Assembly (NCBI RefSeq): GCF_003732225.1
Contig: NZ_MOBJ01000021.1
Coordinates: forward strand, 1 to 45,831
Direction of reading: 5' to 3'
From: Pseudomonas brassicacearum
Lineage (GTDB): Bacteria > Pseudomonadota > Gammaproteobacteria > Pseudomonadales > Pseudomonadaceae
DNA: 45,831 bases
The notes beneath the pieces are model-generated. The model did no database searches and had not been told where the DNA came from. It saw only the letters and a list, made by a program, of their open reading frames with translations. Below are positions 7,202 through 15,742 of this stretch, piece after piece (the first letter of the stretch is position 1; each line of letters starts with the position of its first letter). Made by a program: the position numbers and the translations under genes.

Positions 7202-7888
7202 ATGTCTACGGTAAAAACCGCACTGATCATCGGAGCCTCACGCGGCTTGGGCCTGGGGCTGGTGAAAACCCTGCTGGCCGACGGCTGGCAAGTCACCGCC
7301 ACCGTGCGTAACCCGCAGAACGCCGAGGCGTTGCAGGCACTGGGCAAGGTGCAGATTGAGAAACTCGACATGGATGATCAACAAGCAGTAATCGCCCTCA
7401 GCCAACGACTCAAAGGCCAGGTGTTCGACCTGTTGTTCGTCAACGCCGGGGTTAAAGGCCCGGAGGTGCAGACACCTGGCGGCGCAACGCTGGCCGAGGT
7501 TGGCCAGTTGTTCTTCACCAACGCCGTGGCGCCGATCAATCTGGCCCAACGCTTCGTCGGGCAGATCCGCGAAGGCAGCGGCGTATTGGCGTTCATGAGC
7601 TCGGTGCTCGGCAGCGTGACCATGCCCGACGCCCCTGAATTGGCGCTGTACAAGGCCAGTAAAGCGGCGCTGAATTCGATGACCAACAGCTTCGTCACGC
7701 AGTTGGGCGAACAGACACTCACCGTGCTGTCGCTGCATCCGGGTTGGGTGAAAACCGACATGGGCGGTGAAGGCGCGGACATCGATGTCGACACCAGCAC
7801 CCGTGGGCTGGTCGATCAGGTGAACGCTTACGCCGGCAAGGGTGGGCATCACTTCATTAATTACAAAGGCGAAACCATTCCCTGGTAA
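7202..7888 (+). CDS. Short-chain dehydrogenase/reductase (classical SDR)
   Basis: 228 aa. Rossmann nucleotide-binding motif GASRGLG at residues 11-17, NAG at 81-83, and the catalytic YxxxK as Y150/K154 with serines at 133-134. The short form ending soon after the active-site helix resembles the CsgA-like carbonyl reductase subgroup. The RBS AAGGAAG is well placed. It lies 25 bp downstream of the MerR gene, so the pair is likely an operon and the enzyme may act on whatever compound the regulator senses. The substrate is unknown. Confidence 0.9.
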   Translation: MSTVKTALIIGASRGLGLGLVKTLLADGWQVTATVRNPQNAEALQALGKVQIEKLDMDDQQAVIALSQRLKGQVFDLLFVNAGVKGPEVQTPGGATLAEVGQLFFTNAVAPINLAQRFVGQIREGSGVLAFMSSVLGSVTMPDAPELALYKASKAALNSMTNSFVTQLGEQTLTVLSLHPGWVKTDMGGEGADIDVDTSTRGLVDQVNAYAGKGGHHFINYKGETIPW

Positions 7889-7902
7889 CACCAACCCCCA
7901 TC

Positions 7903-7998
7903 CCCTGTGGGAGCGAGCTTGCTCGCGATGACGACATTACATTCAACGCTGATGTCGACTGTGAGTCAGCTATCGCGAGCAAGCTCGCTCCCACAGGG
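7903..7998. repeat. Paired REP element (GTGGGAGCGAGC family)
   Basis: Two inverted copies of CCCTGTGGGAGCGAGCTTGC / its complement (left arm from 7903, right arm to 7998) enclose about 45 bp. This is the commonest intergenic palindrome of the P. fluorescens group. Other copies in the window are at 10646, 22081, 25488 and 28781. Confidence 0.9.
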
Positions 7999-8146
7999 TC
8001 ATACGTCGGTCCTGTGGTAACGACGCTTGCCCGAAAAGCGCTTTTGTTCGAAACTGCACACTTCGCCCCCCGCGGCGACCCTGGATCAGCAGACAGGGCA
8101 ACACTGAGCTGGCGAACCTGAACCCAACTTTCAGAGGAGCCGGCAA

Positions 8147-9505
8147 ATGCCTGCGACCCGTATCTGGTTAAAAAATCCCCTCGCGATCTTCACTGCCAAC
8201 GGCCTCGATGCCCGTGGTGGCCTGGTGCTGCAAGACGGTTTGATCGTCGAAGTGCTCAAGCAAGGCCAACAACCCGCGACGCCCTGTGGACAAGTGTTCG
8301 ATGCCCGCGAGCATGTGATCCTGCCGGGGCTGATCAACACCCACCATCACTTCTATCAAACCCTGACCCGAGCCTGGGCGCCGGTGGTCAATCAACCGCT
8401 GTTCCCTTGGCTGAAAACCCTGTACCCGGTCTGGGCCCGACTGACCCCGGAAAAACTGGCGCTGGCGACCAAGGTGGCCTTGGCTGAATTGCTGCTGTCG
8501 GGTTGCACCACTGCCGCCGACCACCATTACCTGTTTCCCGAGGGGTTGGAAAACGCCATCGACGTGCAGGTCGACAGCGTGCGCGAGCTCGGCATGCGCG
8601 CCATGTTGACCCGTGGCTCGATGAGCCTCGGCGAAAAGGATGGTGGTCTACCGCCCCAGCAAACCGTGCAGCAAGGCGAAGTGATTCTCGCCGACAGCCA
8701 GCGCCTGATCGCCGAGTACCACGAACGTGGCGACGGTGCGCAAATCCAGATCGCCCTGGCGCCCTGCTCGCCGTTCTCGGTCACACCGGAAATCATGTCG
8801 GCCAGCGCCGAACTGGCGAACACGCTTGATGTGCGCCTGCACACGCATCTGGCCGAAACTCTCGACGAAGAAGACTTCTGCCTGCAACGCTTCGGCCTGC
8901 GCACCGTGGACTATCTGGACAGCGTCGGCTGGCTCGGCCCACGCACCTGGCTCGCGCATGGCATTCACTTCAACCCCGACGAAATCGCCCGCCTCGGCGC
9001 GGCAGGCACCGGCATTTGCCATTGCCCAAGTTCGAACATGCGCCTGGCATCAGGCATTTGCCCAACCCTGGAGCTGACCGCCGCCGGTGCACCGCTGGGG
9101 CTGGGTGTCGACGGTTCGGCGTCCAACGATGCCTCGAACATGATCCTCGAAACCCGTCAGGCGCTGTACCTGCAACGGCTGCGTTACGGCGCGGAGAAAA
9201 TCACCCCGGAACGGGTGCTGGGTTGGGCCACCCAGGGTTCGGCGAAATTGCTCGGCCGTAGCGATATCGGCGAACTGGCGGTGGGCAAGCAAGCGGACCT
9301 GGCGTTGTTCAAACTCGATGAGCTGCGCTTCTCCGGCAGCCATGACCCGATCTCGGCATTGCTGCTATGTGGCGCGGACCGTGCGGACCGAGTGATGGTC
9401 GGCGGCAAATGGCGAGTGATCGATGGGCAGGTTGAGGGCTTGGACCTGAAGGGATTGATTGCCGATCACAGCCAAGCGGCGCGGCAGTTGATCGCCGGCA
9501 TCTGA
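8147..9505 (+). CDS. 8-Oxoguanine deaminase (amidohydrolase family)
   Basis: 452 aa, amidohydrolase superfamily, subgroup of guanine and 8-oxoguanine deaminases. The metal ligands are visible: HxH at H66/H68 (INTHHHF), H234 (LHTHLAE), H271 (AHGIHF) and D322 (GVDGSASND). The sequence, including HCPSSNMRLASG, is very like P. aeruginosa PA0142, an experimentally characterised 8-oxoguanine deaminase that converts 8-oxoguanine to urate. The order beta-alanine genes, this gene, adenine deaminase broadly follows the PA0129-PA0148 region of P. aeruginosa. The start has a strong RBS (AGAGGAG). The alternative is an S-triazine or cytosine-type hydrolase; I consider that less likely. Confidence 0.88.
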   Translation: MPATRIWLKNPLAIFTANGLDARGGLVLQDGLIVEVLKQGQQPATPCGQVFDAREHVILPGLINTHHHFYQTLTRAWAPVVNQPLFPWLKTLYPVWARLTPEKLALATKVALAELLLSGCTTAADHHYLFPEGLENAIDVQVDSVRELGMRAMLTRGSMSLGEKDGGLPPQQTVQQGEVILADSQRLIAEYHERGDGAQIQIALAPCSPFSVTPEIMSASAELANTLDVRLHTHLAETLDEEDFCLQRFGLRTVDYLDSVGWLGPRTWLAHGIHFNPDEIARLGAAGTGICHCPSSNMRLASGICPTLELTAAGAPLGLGVDGSASNDASNMILETRQALYLQRLRYGAEKITPERVLGWATQGSAKLLGRSDIGELAVGKQADLALFKLDELRFSGSHDPISALLLCGADRADRVMVGGKWRVIDGQVEGLDLKGLIADHSQAARQLIAGI

Positions 9506-9517
9506 CCTGACGTCATC

Positions 9518-9550
9518 GTGGGCAAGAGCCAGGAGCCCTTGCCCACGTTT
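9518..9550 (+). terminator. Hairpin after the 8-oxoguanine deaminase gene
   Basis: GTGGGCAAG (9518-9526) pairs with CTTGCCCAC (9538-9546), followed by GTTT. It sits 13 bp after the stop codon and is a plausible but weak Rho-independent terminator. Confidence 0.5.
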
Positions 9551-9622
9551 GCCGACACCTATGCTTATCGTCGGAAACAGGAAGTGGTTTGATGAACCGG
9601 CTGGTCAGGTTTTGCTAATTGT

Positions 9623-9643
9623 TTCTACAGGCATCTGTAGAAT
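9623..9643. promoter_or_regulatory. Palindrome over the -10 of the adenine deaminase gene
   Basis: TTCTACAG GCAT CTGTAGAA is a perfect 8-bp inverted repeat 32-51 bp upstream of the start codon. Its right half overlaps TAGAAT (9638-9643), a good -10 box. A regulator bound here would block transcription, so it is a candidate operator. I cannot name the regulator. Confidence 0.5.
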
Positions 9644-9674
9644 GCTCACCATCTGCACCTGATGAGAAAAGAAT

Positions 9675-10628
9675 ATGTACGACTGGCTGAACGCCCTGCC
9701 CAAGGCAGAACTGCACCTGCACCTGGAAGGCTCGCTGGAGCCTGAGTTGCTGTTCGCCCTGGCCGAACGCAACAAGATCGCCCTGCCGTGGAGCGACGTC
9801 GAAACCCTGCGCAAGGCGTATGCCTTCAACAACCTGCAAGAGTTCCTGGACCTGTATTACCAGGGCGCCGATGTGTTGCGCACCTCTCAGGATTTCTACG
9901 ACCTGACCTGGGCCTACCTTTTGCGTTGCAAGGCGCAGAACGTGATTCACACCGAACCGTTCTTCGATCCGCAAACCCACACCGACCGAGGCATCCCGTT
10001 CGAAGTGGTGCTTAACGGTATCGCCAGCGCGTTGAAAGATGGTGAGCAGCAACTGGGCATCACCAGCGGTTTGATCCTCAGCTTCCTACGCCACTTGAGC
10101 GAAGACGAAGCCCAGAAAACCCTCGACCAGGCGCTGCCGTTCCGTGATGCGTTTGTTGCCGTCGGCCTGGACAGCTCAGAGATGGGTCACCCGCCAAGCA
10201 AGTTCCAGCGCGTGTTCGATCGCGCCCGTCACGAAGGTTTCCTGACCGTTGCTCACGCCGGTGAAGAAGGTCCGCCGGAGTACATCTGGGAAGCCCTCGA
10301 CCTGCTGAAAATCCAGCGTATCGACCATGGCGTGCGCGCCATCGAAGACGAACGCCTGATGCAGCGGATCATCGACGAACAGATCCCGTTGACCGTGTGC
10401 CCGCTGTCCAACACCAAGCTGTGCGTGTTCGATCACATGTCCCGGCACAACATTCTCGACATGCTTGAGCGTGGGGTGAAGGTCACGGTGAACTCGGATG
10501 ACCCGGCGTACTTCGGCGGTTATGTCACCGAGAACTTCAATGCGCTGTATACCCATTTGGGCATGACCCAGGATCAGGCCAAGCGCCTGGCGCAGAACAG
10601 CCTGGATGCACGGTTGGTCAAACCCTAA
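9675..10628 (+). CDS. Adenine deaminase (adenosine deaminase family)
   Basis: 317 aa, a TIM-barrel zinc deaminase of the adenosine deaminase family. Metal ligands: H14/H16 (ELHLHLEGS), H194 (AHAGEE with the catalytic E197), and D275 (VNSDDPAYF) beside D276; H218 in IDHGV. Length and motifs match P. aeruginosa PA0148, shown to deaminate adenine to hypoxanthine rather than adenosine. Together with the upstream 8-oxoguanine deaminase it points to purine-base salvage or detoxification. A palindromic site overlaps the promoter. Confidence 0.9.
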   Translation: MYDWLNALPKAELHLHLEGSLEPELLFALAERNKIALPWSDVETLRKAYAFNNLQEFLDLYYQGADVLRTSQDFYDLTWAYLLRCKAQNVIHTEPFFDPQTHTDRGIPFEVVLNGIASALKDGEQQLGITSGLILSFLRHLSEDEAQKTLDQALPFRDAFVAVGLDSSEMGHPPSKFQRVFDRARHEGFLTVAHAGEEGPPEYIWEALDLLKIQRIDHGVRAIEDERLMQRIIDEQIPLTVCPLSNTKLCVFDHMSRHNILDMLERGVKVTVNSDDPAYFGGYVTENFNALYTHLGMTQDQAKRLAQNSLDARLVKP

Positions 10629-10645
10629 GCTTCACCGCAAAACCA

Positions 10646-10751
10646 ATGTGGGAGCAGCCGGGCGGCGTTCCGTTTGCTCGCGATGAGGCCATAACATTCA
10701 ATATCAATGCTGAATGTCAGTCCGCCATCGCGAGCAAGCTCGCTCCCACAT
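10646..10751. repeat. Paired REP element with a GGGCGGCGTTCCG insert
   Basis: Same family as 7903-7998, but the left arm is interrupted after GTGGGAGC by a GC-rich insert (AGCCGGGCGGCGTTCCG). The right arm (to 10751) is intact. A related insert is seen at 25548-25561. Confidence 0.85.
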
Positions 10752-10762
10752 TTAATCGGTGT

Positions 10763-12145
10763 TTAGCCGACTTGCGCGACTTCGCTCAACTCCTCCAGCG
10801 TCTTGCCCCGCGTCTCCATCCCGAACAGCCAGACCACTCCCGCAGCGATCGCGAAACACATCGCACCCAAGGCGAACACCCCGCCCTGCCCGGTTATCGG
10901 GAATACCAGCCCGGTGACCAATGGCCCGAGCAATGAGCCGACCCGGCCAATCGCCGAGGCAAACCCGGAACCGGTGGCGCGCGCCGACGTGGGATAGAGC
11001 TCCGGGGTGTAGGTGTAGAGCACGGCCCACATGCCGAACAGGAAGAACTGCATCAGCAGGCCCGAACTGATCAACAGGCTGACGTTGCCGCCAAACACCG
11101 CGCTCTGCCCATACAGAAATGCCATCATCCCACCACCGAGCAAGGTGATGATGCACACCGGCTTGCGTCCCCAGCGCTCCACCAACCAGGCCGCCATGAG
11201 AAACCCGGGAATCCCGCCGAGGGAAATCAGCACCGTGTAATACACCGACTGGGTTACGGCAAACCCCGACTGTTGCAGCAACGCGCTGAGCCAGGACGTC
11301 AGGCCATAGAAGCCAAGCAAGGCGAAAAACCAGACGCTCCAGATCATCATTGTGCGTTGGCGATACAACGGTGACCAGATTTCATTCAAGGCCGAAAGGA
11401 AGTGCCCCGGGCGACTCTCGATCCTCGGTAACCGAATCGGCTCAGGCAGGTCGGCGCGCCCCAGCGAGCCACGCACCTTGTCTTCAATGCGTTGCAAGAC
11501 CTTGGCCGCTGCGGCGTGATGCCCGGCCTGCTCCAGCCAGCGCGGTGACTCGGGAATGAAGAAGCGGATCGCCAGGACAAACACTGCCGGCACCGCCAAC
11601 ACCAGGAAGATGTCGCGCCAGCCAACCAGCGGTAACAGGAAGTAGGACAGCACACCCGCCGCGACAAATCCCAGCGGCCAGAAGCCGTCCATCAACGCGA
11701 TATAACGCCCACGCCGTTTGGCCGGGATCAGTTCGGACAACATCGATTGGGCAATCGGAAACTCCATGCCCATACCGATCCCCAGGAGAACTCGAAACAG
11801 CGTCAGCATCTCGACGGTTTGCGCCGTAGAACAGAGGTAACTGGCGATACCCCACAGTACGATGCTCCACTGGAACACCGGTTTGCGCCCGAAGCGGTCA
11901 GCGAGCATGCCGGACAATGACGCGCCGAGCACCATACCGAAGAAACTCGAGCTGGCCAGCAACCCGGCCTGCGCCGTGCTCAAACCAAACTCGGCTTTGA
12001 TCGAGCCCAGGAGGAACGTCATCATTGCCAGGTCCATGGAGTCGAAGAAAAACGCCAGGGCAATGATGATGAAAATGATCCGGTGATAACCGCTGATGGG
12101 TAGTCGTTCCAGACGTTCTGCCGCGCTATAGCCTTGCGTTTCCAT
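10763..12145 (-). CDS. MFS transporter (sugar porter / NiaP-like)
   Basis: 460 aa with about 12 transmembrane segments in two halves joined by a cytoplasmic loop near residues 220-275. The signature GMLADRFGRK follows TM2, and RGR(Y) and PESPRWL motifs mark the sugar-porter/SV2-like branch of the major facilitator superfamily; the last segment ETRGKTLEEL is also typical. Branch members carry organic acids, nicotinate or aromatic acids; I cannot name the substrate. The ATG at 12145 has GGGGG nine bases upstream; a TTG five codons earlier is the alternative. Confidence 0.88.
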   Translation of the reverse strand: METQGYSAAERLERLPISGYHRIIFIIIALAFFFDSMDLAMMTFLLGSIKAEFGLSTAQAGLLASSSFFGMVLGASLSGMLADRFGRKPVFQWSIVLWGIASYLCSTAQTVEMLTLFRVLLGIGMGMEFPIAQSMLSELIPAKRRGRYIALMDGFWPLGFVAAGVLSYFLLPLVGWRDIFLVLAVPAVFVLAIRFFIPESPRWLEQAGHHAAAAKVLQRIEDKVRGSLGRADLPEPIRLPRIESRPGHFLSALNEIWSPLYRQRTMMIWSVWFFALLGFYGLTSWLSALLQQSGFAVTQSVYYTVLISLGGIPGFLMAAWLVERWGRKPVCIITLLGGGMMAFLYGQSAVFGGNVSLLISSGLLMQFFLFGMWAVLYTYTPELYPTSARATGSGFASAIGRVGSLLGPLVTGLVFPITGQGGVFALGAMCFAIAAGVVWLFGMETRGKTLEELSEVAQVG

Positions 12146-12280
12146 GCCGTATGCCCCCAATCGATAGTCCCCGAATCGAGTGTGCGGGATCGCCTGGGGT
12201 GGCTATTGCTGGATACGACCTGGCCACAGCTCTGAGCGACGTCTGAAACCTCTGGCCACAGACGCCGATTTCAAGTGCCG

Positions 12281-13015
12281 CTAGAGCGCCATTTCCAACT
12301 CGACCTCTTTGGCGAACAGATCGATTTCACGCTGGCCGGCCGCCGTGATCTGCAGAACACGCGTGTCGCTGGGCAGATGCAACCAGCCGGACTGCATGAA
12401 CAGCTGCAATACCGCCGCCCCCAGCGTGCCGCCCAGGTGCGGCCGGTGCTCGCTCCAGTCAGGGCAGGCGCAGGCTACGCGGGAAGTGCTGTGGGCCAAC
12501 GCCTGAATGAACACGCCGTGGGTCGCCAACTGGTTGGCACCTTTGTGAGTCACGATGACGCGCTTGTCCAACTGTTCGATCCAGCCGGCATCGAGCATCC
12601 GCTGATACAGATCAGCCGCCAGGCTTCCCCCCAGATGGTCTTCACAGAGCCTGGCCCGAAGCAATGACGATGGCGCTGTTCGCACTTTCGTCGATGGGCC
12701 GGTACGCGTGAGCGATTCTGGAACCTTGCCTGGCAAACTGGCCAGGGTGGCGCTTGCCAGCGCTTCAACCGCCGCACCGATTTCGGGAGCCGCAAGCCGG
12801 AAAAACCGCTTGCGCCCACGCTCCTCGACTTTCAACAGTCCACCGCTGGACAAACGCCCCAGGTGCGCATTGGCCGAAGACGGCGACAAGCCAGCCAGCA
12901 ATGCCAACTCCTCGGATTGCCGTGCAGAACCGTCCATCAAGGCCCACATCATCGCGCTACGCTTCGGGTCTGCCAGCAACGTGGCTATCTGGCTGATGCA
13001 AGGTGCATGTTCCAT
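12281..13015 (-). CDS. ArsR-family regulator with C-terminal extension
   Basis: 244 aa. The N-terminal ArsR/SmtB winged helix-turn-helix (about residues 5-80) includes LADPKRSAMMWALMDG, LSPSSANAHLGRL and a beta-wing VEERGRKRFF. It lacks the CVC metal site of ArsR/SmtB sensors. The roughly 150-residue C-terminal part is much longer than in metal sensors. The preceding gene downstream is an MFS transporter on the same strand, 135 bp away, which could be a target. RBS GGGAG precedes the ATG. Confidence 0.85.
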   Translation of the reverse strand: MEHAPCISQIATLLADPKRSAMMWALMDGSARQSEELALLAGLSPSSANAHLGRLSSGGLLKVEERGRKRFFRLAAPEIGAAVEALASATLASLPGKVPESLTRTGPSTKVRTAPSSLLRARLCEDHLGGSLAADLYQRMLDAGWIEQLDKRVIVTHKGANQLATHGVFIQALAHSTSRVACACPDWSEHRPHLGGTLGAAVLQLFMQSGWLHLPSDTRVLQITAAGQREIDLFAKEVELEMAL

Positions 13016-13331
13016 GTATTCACTCCCTGTTGAATCATTTGTCTACTGCTCTGGGACATCTTGACCAGTAATGTGCTGCCGGCCAAGGCGTGAAAACCGC
13101 CAAACGCCGGGCGGTGTAACCAACGGATGCGACAAACCTCCTCGAAAATCCCGACCGCGTTCAACGGCGATCAGCGCAGCGTCCAACCGGTTTGAACGAG
13201 GTTTCGCAACTTCGCTGACAACGGTACGACACCAGGCAGCGCTAGTATAAGCGCGATGATCTTCGGTTCCTGCCCGCAGGAAGCATTTTGAGGTGATAGT
13301 TCCTGCCAGAATTTTCCCTATTTGCGTGCGA
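13016..13331. other. Intergenic stretch, no feature recognised
   Basis: About 316 bp between the ArsR gene and the end of the LysR gene. A 119-codon minus-strand ORF runs through it into the LysR gene, but it overlaps that gene in another frame and shows no family features. I see no convincing RNA gene or repeat. Confidence 0.5.
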
Positions 13332-14264
13332 CTACTCGCCTGCAACAAACATTGTCGGTAATTGTCCCGACAATTCGGCACATCGCGACTTGAGCAGTTC
13401 ACGCAGCAGGTTCACCGGCTTACTCAATTGAGCGCGATGGGCGCACAGCAAATTCAGCGGTGCACGCTCGCAGAGCAGCTCCGGCATCAACACTTTCAAG
13501 CGCCCGGCCAAGACATCGCCGGCCACATCCAGCCAGGACTTGTAGGCAATGCCGGCGCCGGCCACCGCCCACAGACGCACCACGTCGGCATCATCACTGA
13601 AACGGTCACCGCTGACGGTCAGGCTCACCTCCCGTTTGCCGACATGAAAACTCCAGTGATCGTGAACCCGGCTGCCCAGCATGAACAACAGGCAATTGTG
13701 CTGGGCCAGTTGTTCCAGTTGGCGCGGCTCGCCATGCCGTGCGAGATATTCCGGTGCGGCACACAACACACGGCGGTTGTCCGCAGCGATCGGCAGCGCC
13801 ACCAGGCTTGAGTCTTCTGGCTCCCCGTAACGCAGGGCAATGTCCACGGGCTGGCGAAACAGGTCGGCAATCCGGTCCCCCAACAACAGGCGCACCGTGA
13901 GTTTCGGATGCTCGCGCTGGAACTCATCCAGCCACGGCAGCAGCAAATTGCGGCCGAAGTCCGACGGCGCTGACAGCTGCAACACTCCGCTGACCTGATC
14001 CTGTCCGCTGGTCAGCAAACGTCGTCCCTCATCAAGATTGCTCAGCGCTGCACGGGCATATTCCAGGAAGCCTTCACCCTCAGCGGTCAGACGCAGACTA
14101 CGTGTCGAACGCGCCAGCAACCGCGCACCCAATTGCTGTTCGATCCGCTTCAACGCGGCACTCGCCACCGCCGCCGACATGTCCATGACCCGCGCCGCCG
14201 CAGACAGACTGCCCAGGTCCGCGGCACGCACGAACAACTGCAAGTCATCGAAACGCAGCATCAT
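13332..14264 (-). CDS. LysR-family regulator
   Basis: 310 aa. N-terminal winged HTH (residues about 5-65: DDLQLFVRAADLGSLSAAAR, then a RIEQQLGARLLARSTR recognition region) and a LysR substrate-binding domain. It resembles the large group of LysR proteins that control a divergent oxidoreductase. The divergent neighbour is a zinc-type alcohol dehydrogenase-like gene, and a T-N11-A palindrome lies between them. Two ATG codons in tandem (14264 and 14261) could both serve as start. Confidence 0.9.
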   Translation of the reverse strand: MMLRFDDLQLFVRAADLGSLSAAARVMDMSAAVASAALKRIEQQLGARLLARSTRSLRLTAEGEGFLEYARAALSNLDEGRRLLTSGQDQVSGVLQLSAPSDFGRNLLLPWLDEFQREHPKLTVRLLLGDRIADLFRQPVDIALRYGEPEDSSLVALPIAADNRRVLCAAPEYLARHGEPRQLEQLAQHNCLLFMLGSRVHDHWSFHVGKREVSLTVSGDRFSDDADVVRLWAVAGAGIAYKSWLDVAGDVLAGRLKVLMPELLCERAPLNLLCAHRAQLSKPVNLLRELLKSRCAELSGQLPTMFVAGE

Positions 14265-14316
14265 CCCACCCGCATTATCAAAAAAATATTGAAAGAGACT
14301 GCTCTTTTAGCGGGTT

Positions 14317-14331
14317 TTATCTTGCAGATAA
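14317..14331. promoter_or_regulatory. LysR-type operator between divergent genes
   Basis: TTATCT-TGC-AGATAA is a perfect palindrome containing the LysR T-N11-A consensus. It lies 46 bp before the start of the quinone-oxidoreductase-like gene and 53 bp before the lysR start, the usual place for the recognition site of a divergent LysR regulator. Confidence 0.6.
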
Positions 14332-14376
14332 ATAACCAATCATCTGCGCCATCTCATGACAGTTAAGGAGCCCCTC

Positions 14377-15390
14377 ATGAAAGCCATTGCCTACTACCAC
14401 TCGCTGCCCATCAACGATCCAGAATCTCTGCAAGACATCGAACTGCCCGAGCCGGTGGCAGGCAAACGGGATTTGCTGGTTGAAGTCAAAGCCATCTCGG
14501 TCAACCCGGTGGACACCAAGGTTCGCCAGAATGTCTCGCCTGAAGATGGCGCGGCCAAAGTCCTGGGCTGGGATGTGGCCGGTGTGGTCAAAGCGGTCGG
14601 CAGCGACGTCAGCCTGTTCAAGGTCGGTGACAAGGTTTACTACGCAGGCTCGATTGCCCGCGCAGGCGGCAACAGCGAACGGCATGTGGTGGACGAGCGC
14701 ATTGTCGGCCATATGCCAAAATCCCTGAGCTTCGCCGAAGCCGCCGCGCTGCCGCTGACCGCGATCACCGCCTGGGAACTATTGTTCGAGCGCCTGCAAG
14801 TGCGCGAAGGAAAAACCGATCAAGGTCAAAGCCTGCTGATCGTCGGCGCCGCCGGTGGGGTGGGCTCGATCCTGACTCAGTTGGCCAGCCAGCTCACCGC
14901 ACTGAAAGTCATCGGCACCGCCTCCCGCCCGCAGACTCAACGCTGGGTACGCGAACTGGGCGCAGACCTGGTGATCGATCACAGCCAGCCGCTGAGCGAA
15001 GAACTCAAGCGCGCAGACCACACTCAGGTGACACACGTTGCCAGCCTGACCGAAACCGATCAGCACTTCGAACAGCTGGTCGAAGCCCTCGCGCCCCAAG
15101 GCAAGCTCGCGCTGATCGATGATCCCAAGGCGCTGGACGTCACCAGGCTCAAACGCAAGAGCTTGTCGCTGCACTGGGAATTCATGTACACCCGCTCGTT
15201 GTTCGAAACCGCCGACATGCTCGAACAGCACAAGCTGCTGAACCGGGTGGCCGAGCTGATCGACGCGGGCACGTTGAAAACCACGGTCGGTGAACACTTC
15301 GGCACGATCAACGCCGCCAACTTGCGCCGTGCCCATGAACTGCTGGAAAGCGGCAAGTCCAGGGGCAAGATCGTACTGGAAGGGTTTTAA
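14377..15390 (+). CDS. Zinc-type alcohol dehydrogenase-like / quinone oxidoreductase family enzyme
   Basis: 337 aa, medium-chain dehydrogenase/reductase superfamily. The N-terminal GroES-like domain has NPVDTKVR and LGWDVAGVV; the C-terminal Rossmann domain has VGAAGGVGSILTQLA (around residues 154-168). It lacks the four structural-zinc cysteines of true alcohol dehydrogenases, so it is probably a zinc-free NADPH quinone or enone reductase. The ATG at 14377 has AAGGAG eight bases upstream. The divergent LysR regulator probably controls it. Confidence 0.88.
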   Translation: MKAIAYYHSLPINDPESLQDIELPEPVAGKRDLLVEVKAISVNPVDTKVRQNVSPEDGAAKVLGWDVAGVVKAVGSDVSLFKVGDKVYYAGSIARAGGNSERHVVDERIVGHMPKSLSFAEAAALPLTAITAWELLFERLQVREGKTDQGQSLLIVGAAGGVGSILTQLASQLTALKVIGTASRPQTQRWVRELGADLVIDHSQPLSEELKRADHTQVTHVASLTETDQHFEQLVEALAPQGKLALIDDPKALDVTRLKRKSLSLHWEFMYTRSLFETADMLEQHKLLNRVAELIDAGTLKTTVGEHFGTINAANLRRAHELLESGKSRGKIVLEGF

Positions 15391-15399
15391 CGTTCTATA

Positions 15400-15462
15400 G
15401 ATCAAAAGATCGCAGCCTGCGGCAGCTCCTACGGTAGGGGCTGGCGAAGCCTGCGATCTTTT
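15400..15462. repeat. REP-type palindrome (AAAAGATCGCAG family)
   Basis: AAAAGATCGCAG (15404-15415) and CTGCGATCTTTT (15451-15462) flank GCCTGCGGCAGCTCCTAC. It is the second copy of the element at 5817-5890, again directly after a plus-strand gene, where it could terminate transcription. Confidence 0.8.
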
Positions 15463-15570
15463 GCCTTTAAACCGTCAGTCTGAGGAATTGATCCACGTCA
15501 CAAAACCGATTTGATTCAGGTCTACAATCGAGCTTCCCGCAGTGCAATCTTTTAGGTGAGGAAGTCAGCA

Positions 15571-15741
15571 ATGAAGATCCTGATAAAAGAATTGGCAAAA
15601 TCCCAGTGGCAGGTCCGCCTGGACAACCACGCGGTGAACTTCCGCAGTGAAGCCGAAGCCCGTGCTTTTACCTCGACCCTCGAGGCTCGATTGCAAGCTC
15701 CTCATCAACTCCCCGAACGCCTGCAACGAGCAACCGGCTGA
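15571..15741 (+). CDS. Small conserved-type protein, unknown function
   Basis: 56 aa from the ATG at 15571, which has GAGGAA ten bases upstream. The sequence (starting MKILIKELAKSQWQVRLD) looks like a compact alpha/beta domain with a strand, W14, and a helix containing FRSEAEARAFTSTLEARL; no signal peptide or membrane segment. I do not recognise the family. It ends one base before the stop codon of the convergent efflux gene. Confidence 0.6.
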   Translation: MKILIKELAKSQWQVRLDNHAVNFRSEAEARAFTSTLEARLQAPHQLPERLQRATG

Positions 15742-15742
15742 C

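Noticed and set aside
13043..13402. 119-codon minus-strand ORF before the ArsR gene
   Set aside because: Overlaps the 3' end of the LysR gene in another frame, with no motif and no good RBS.
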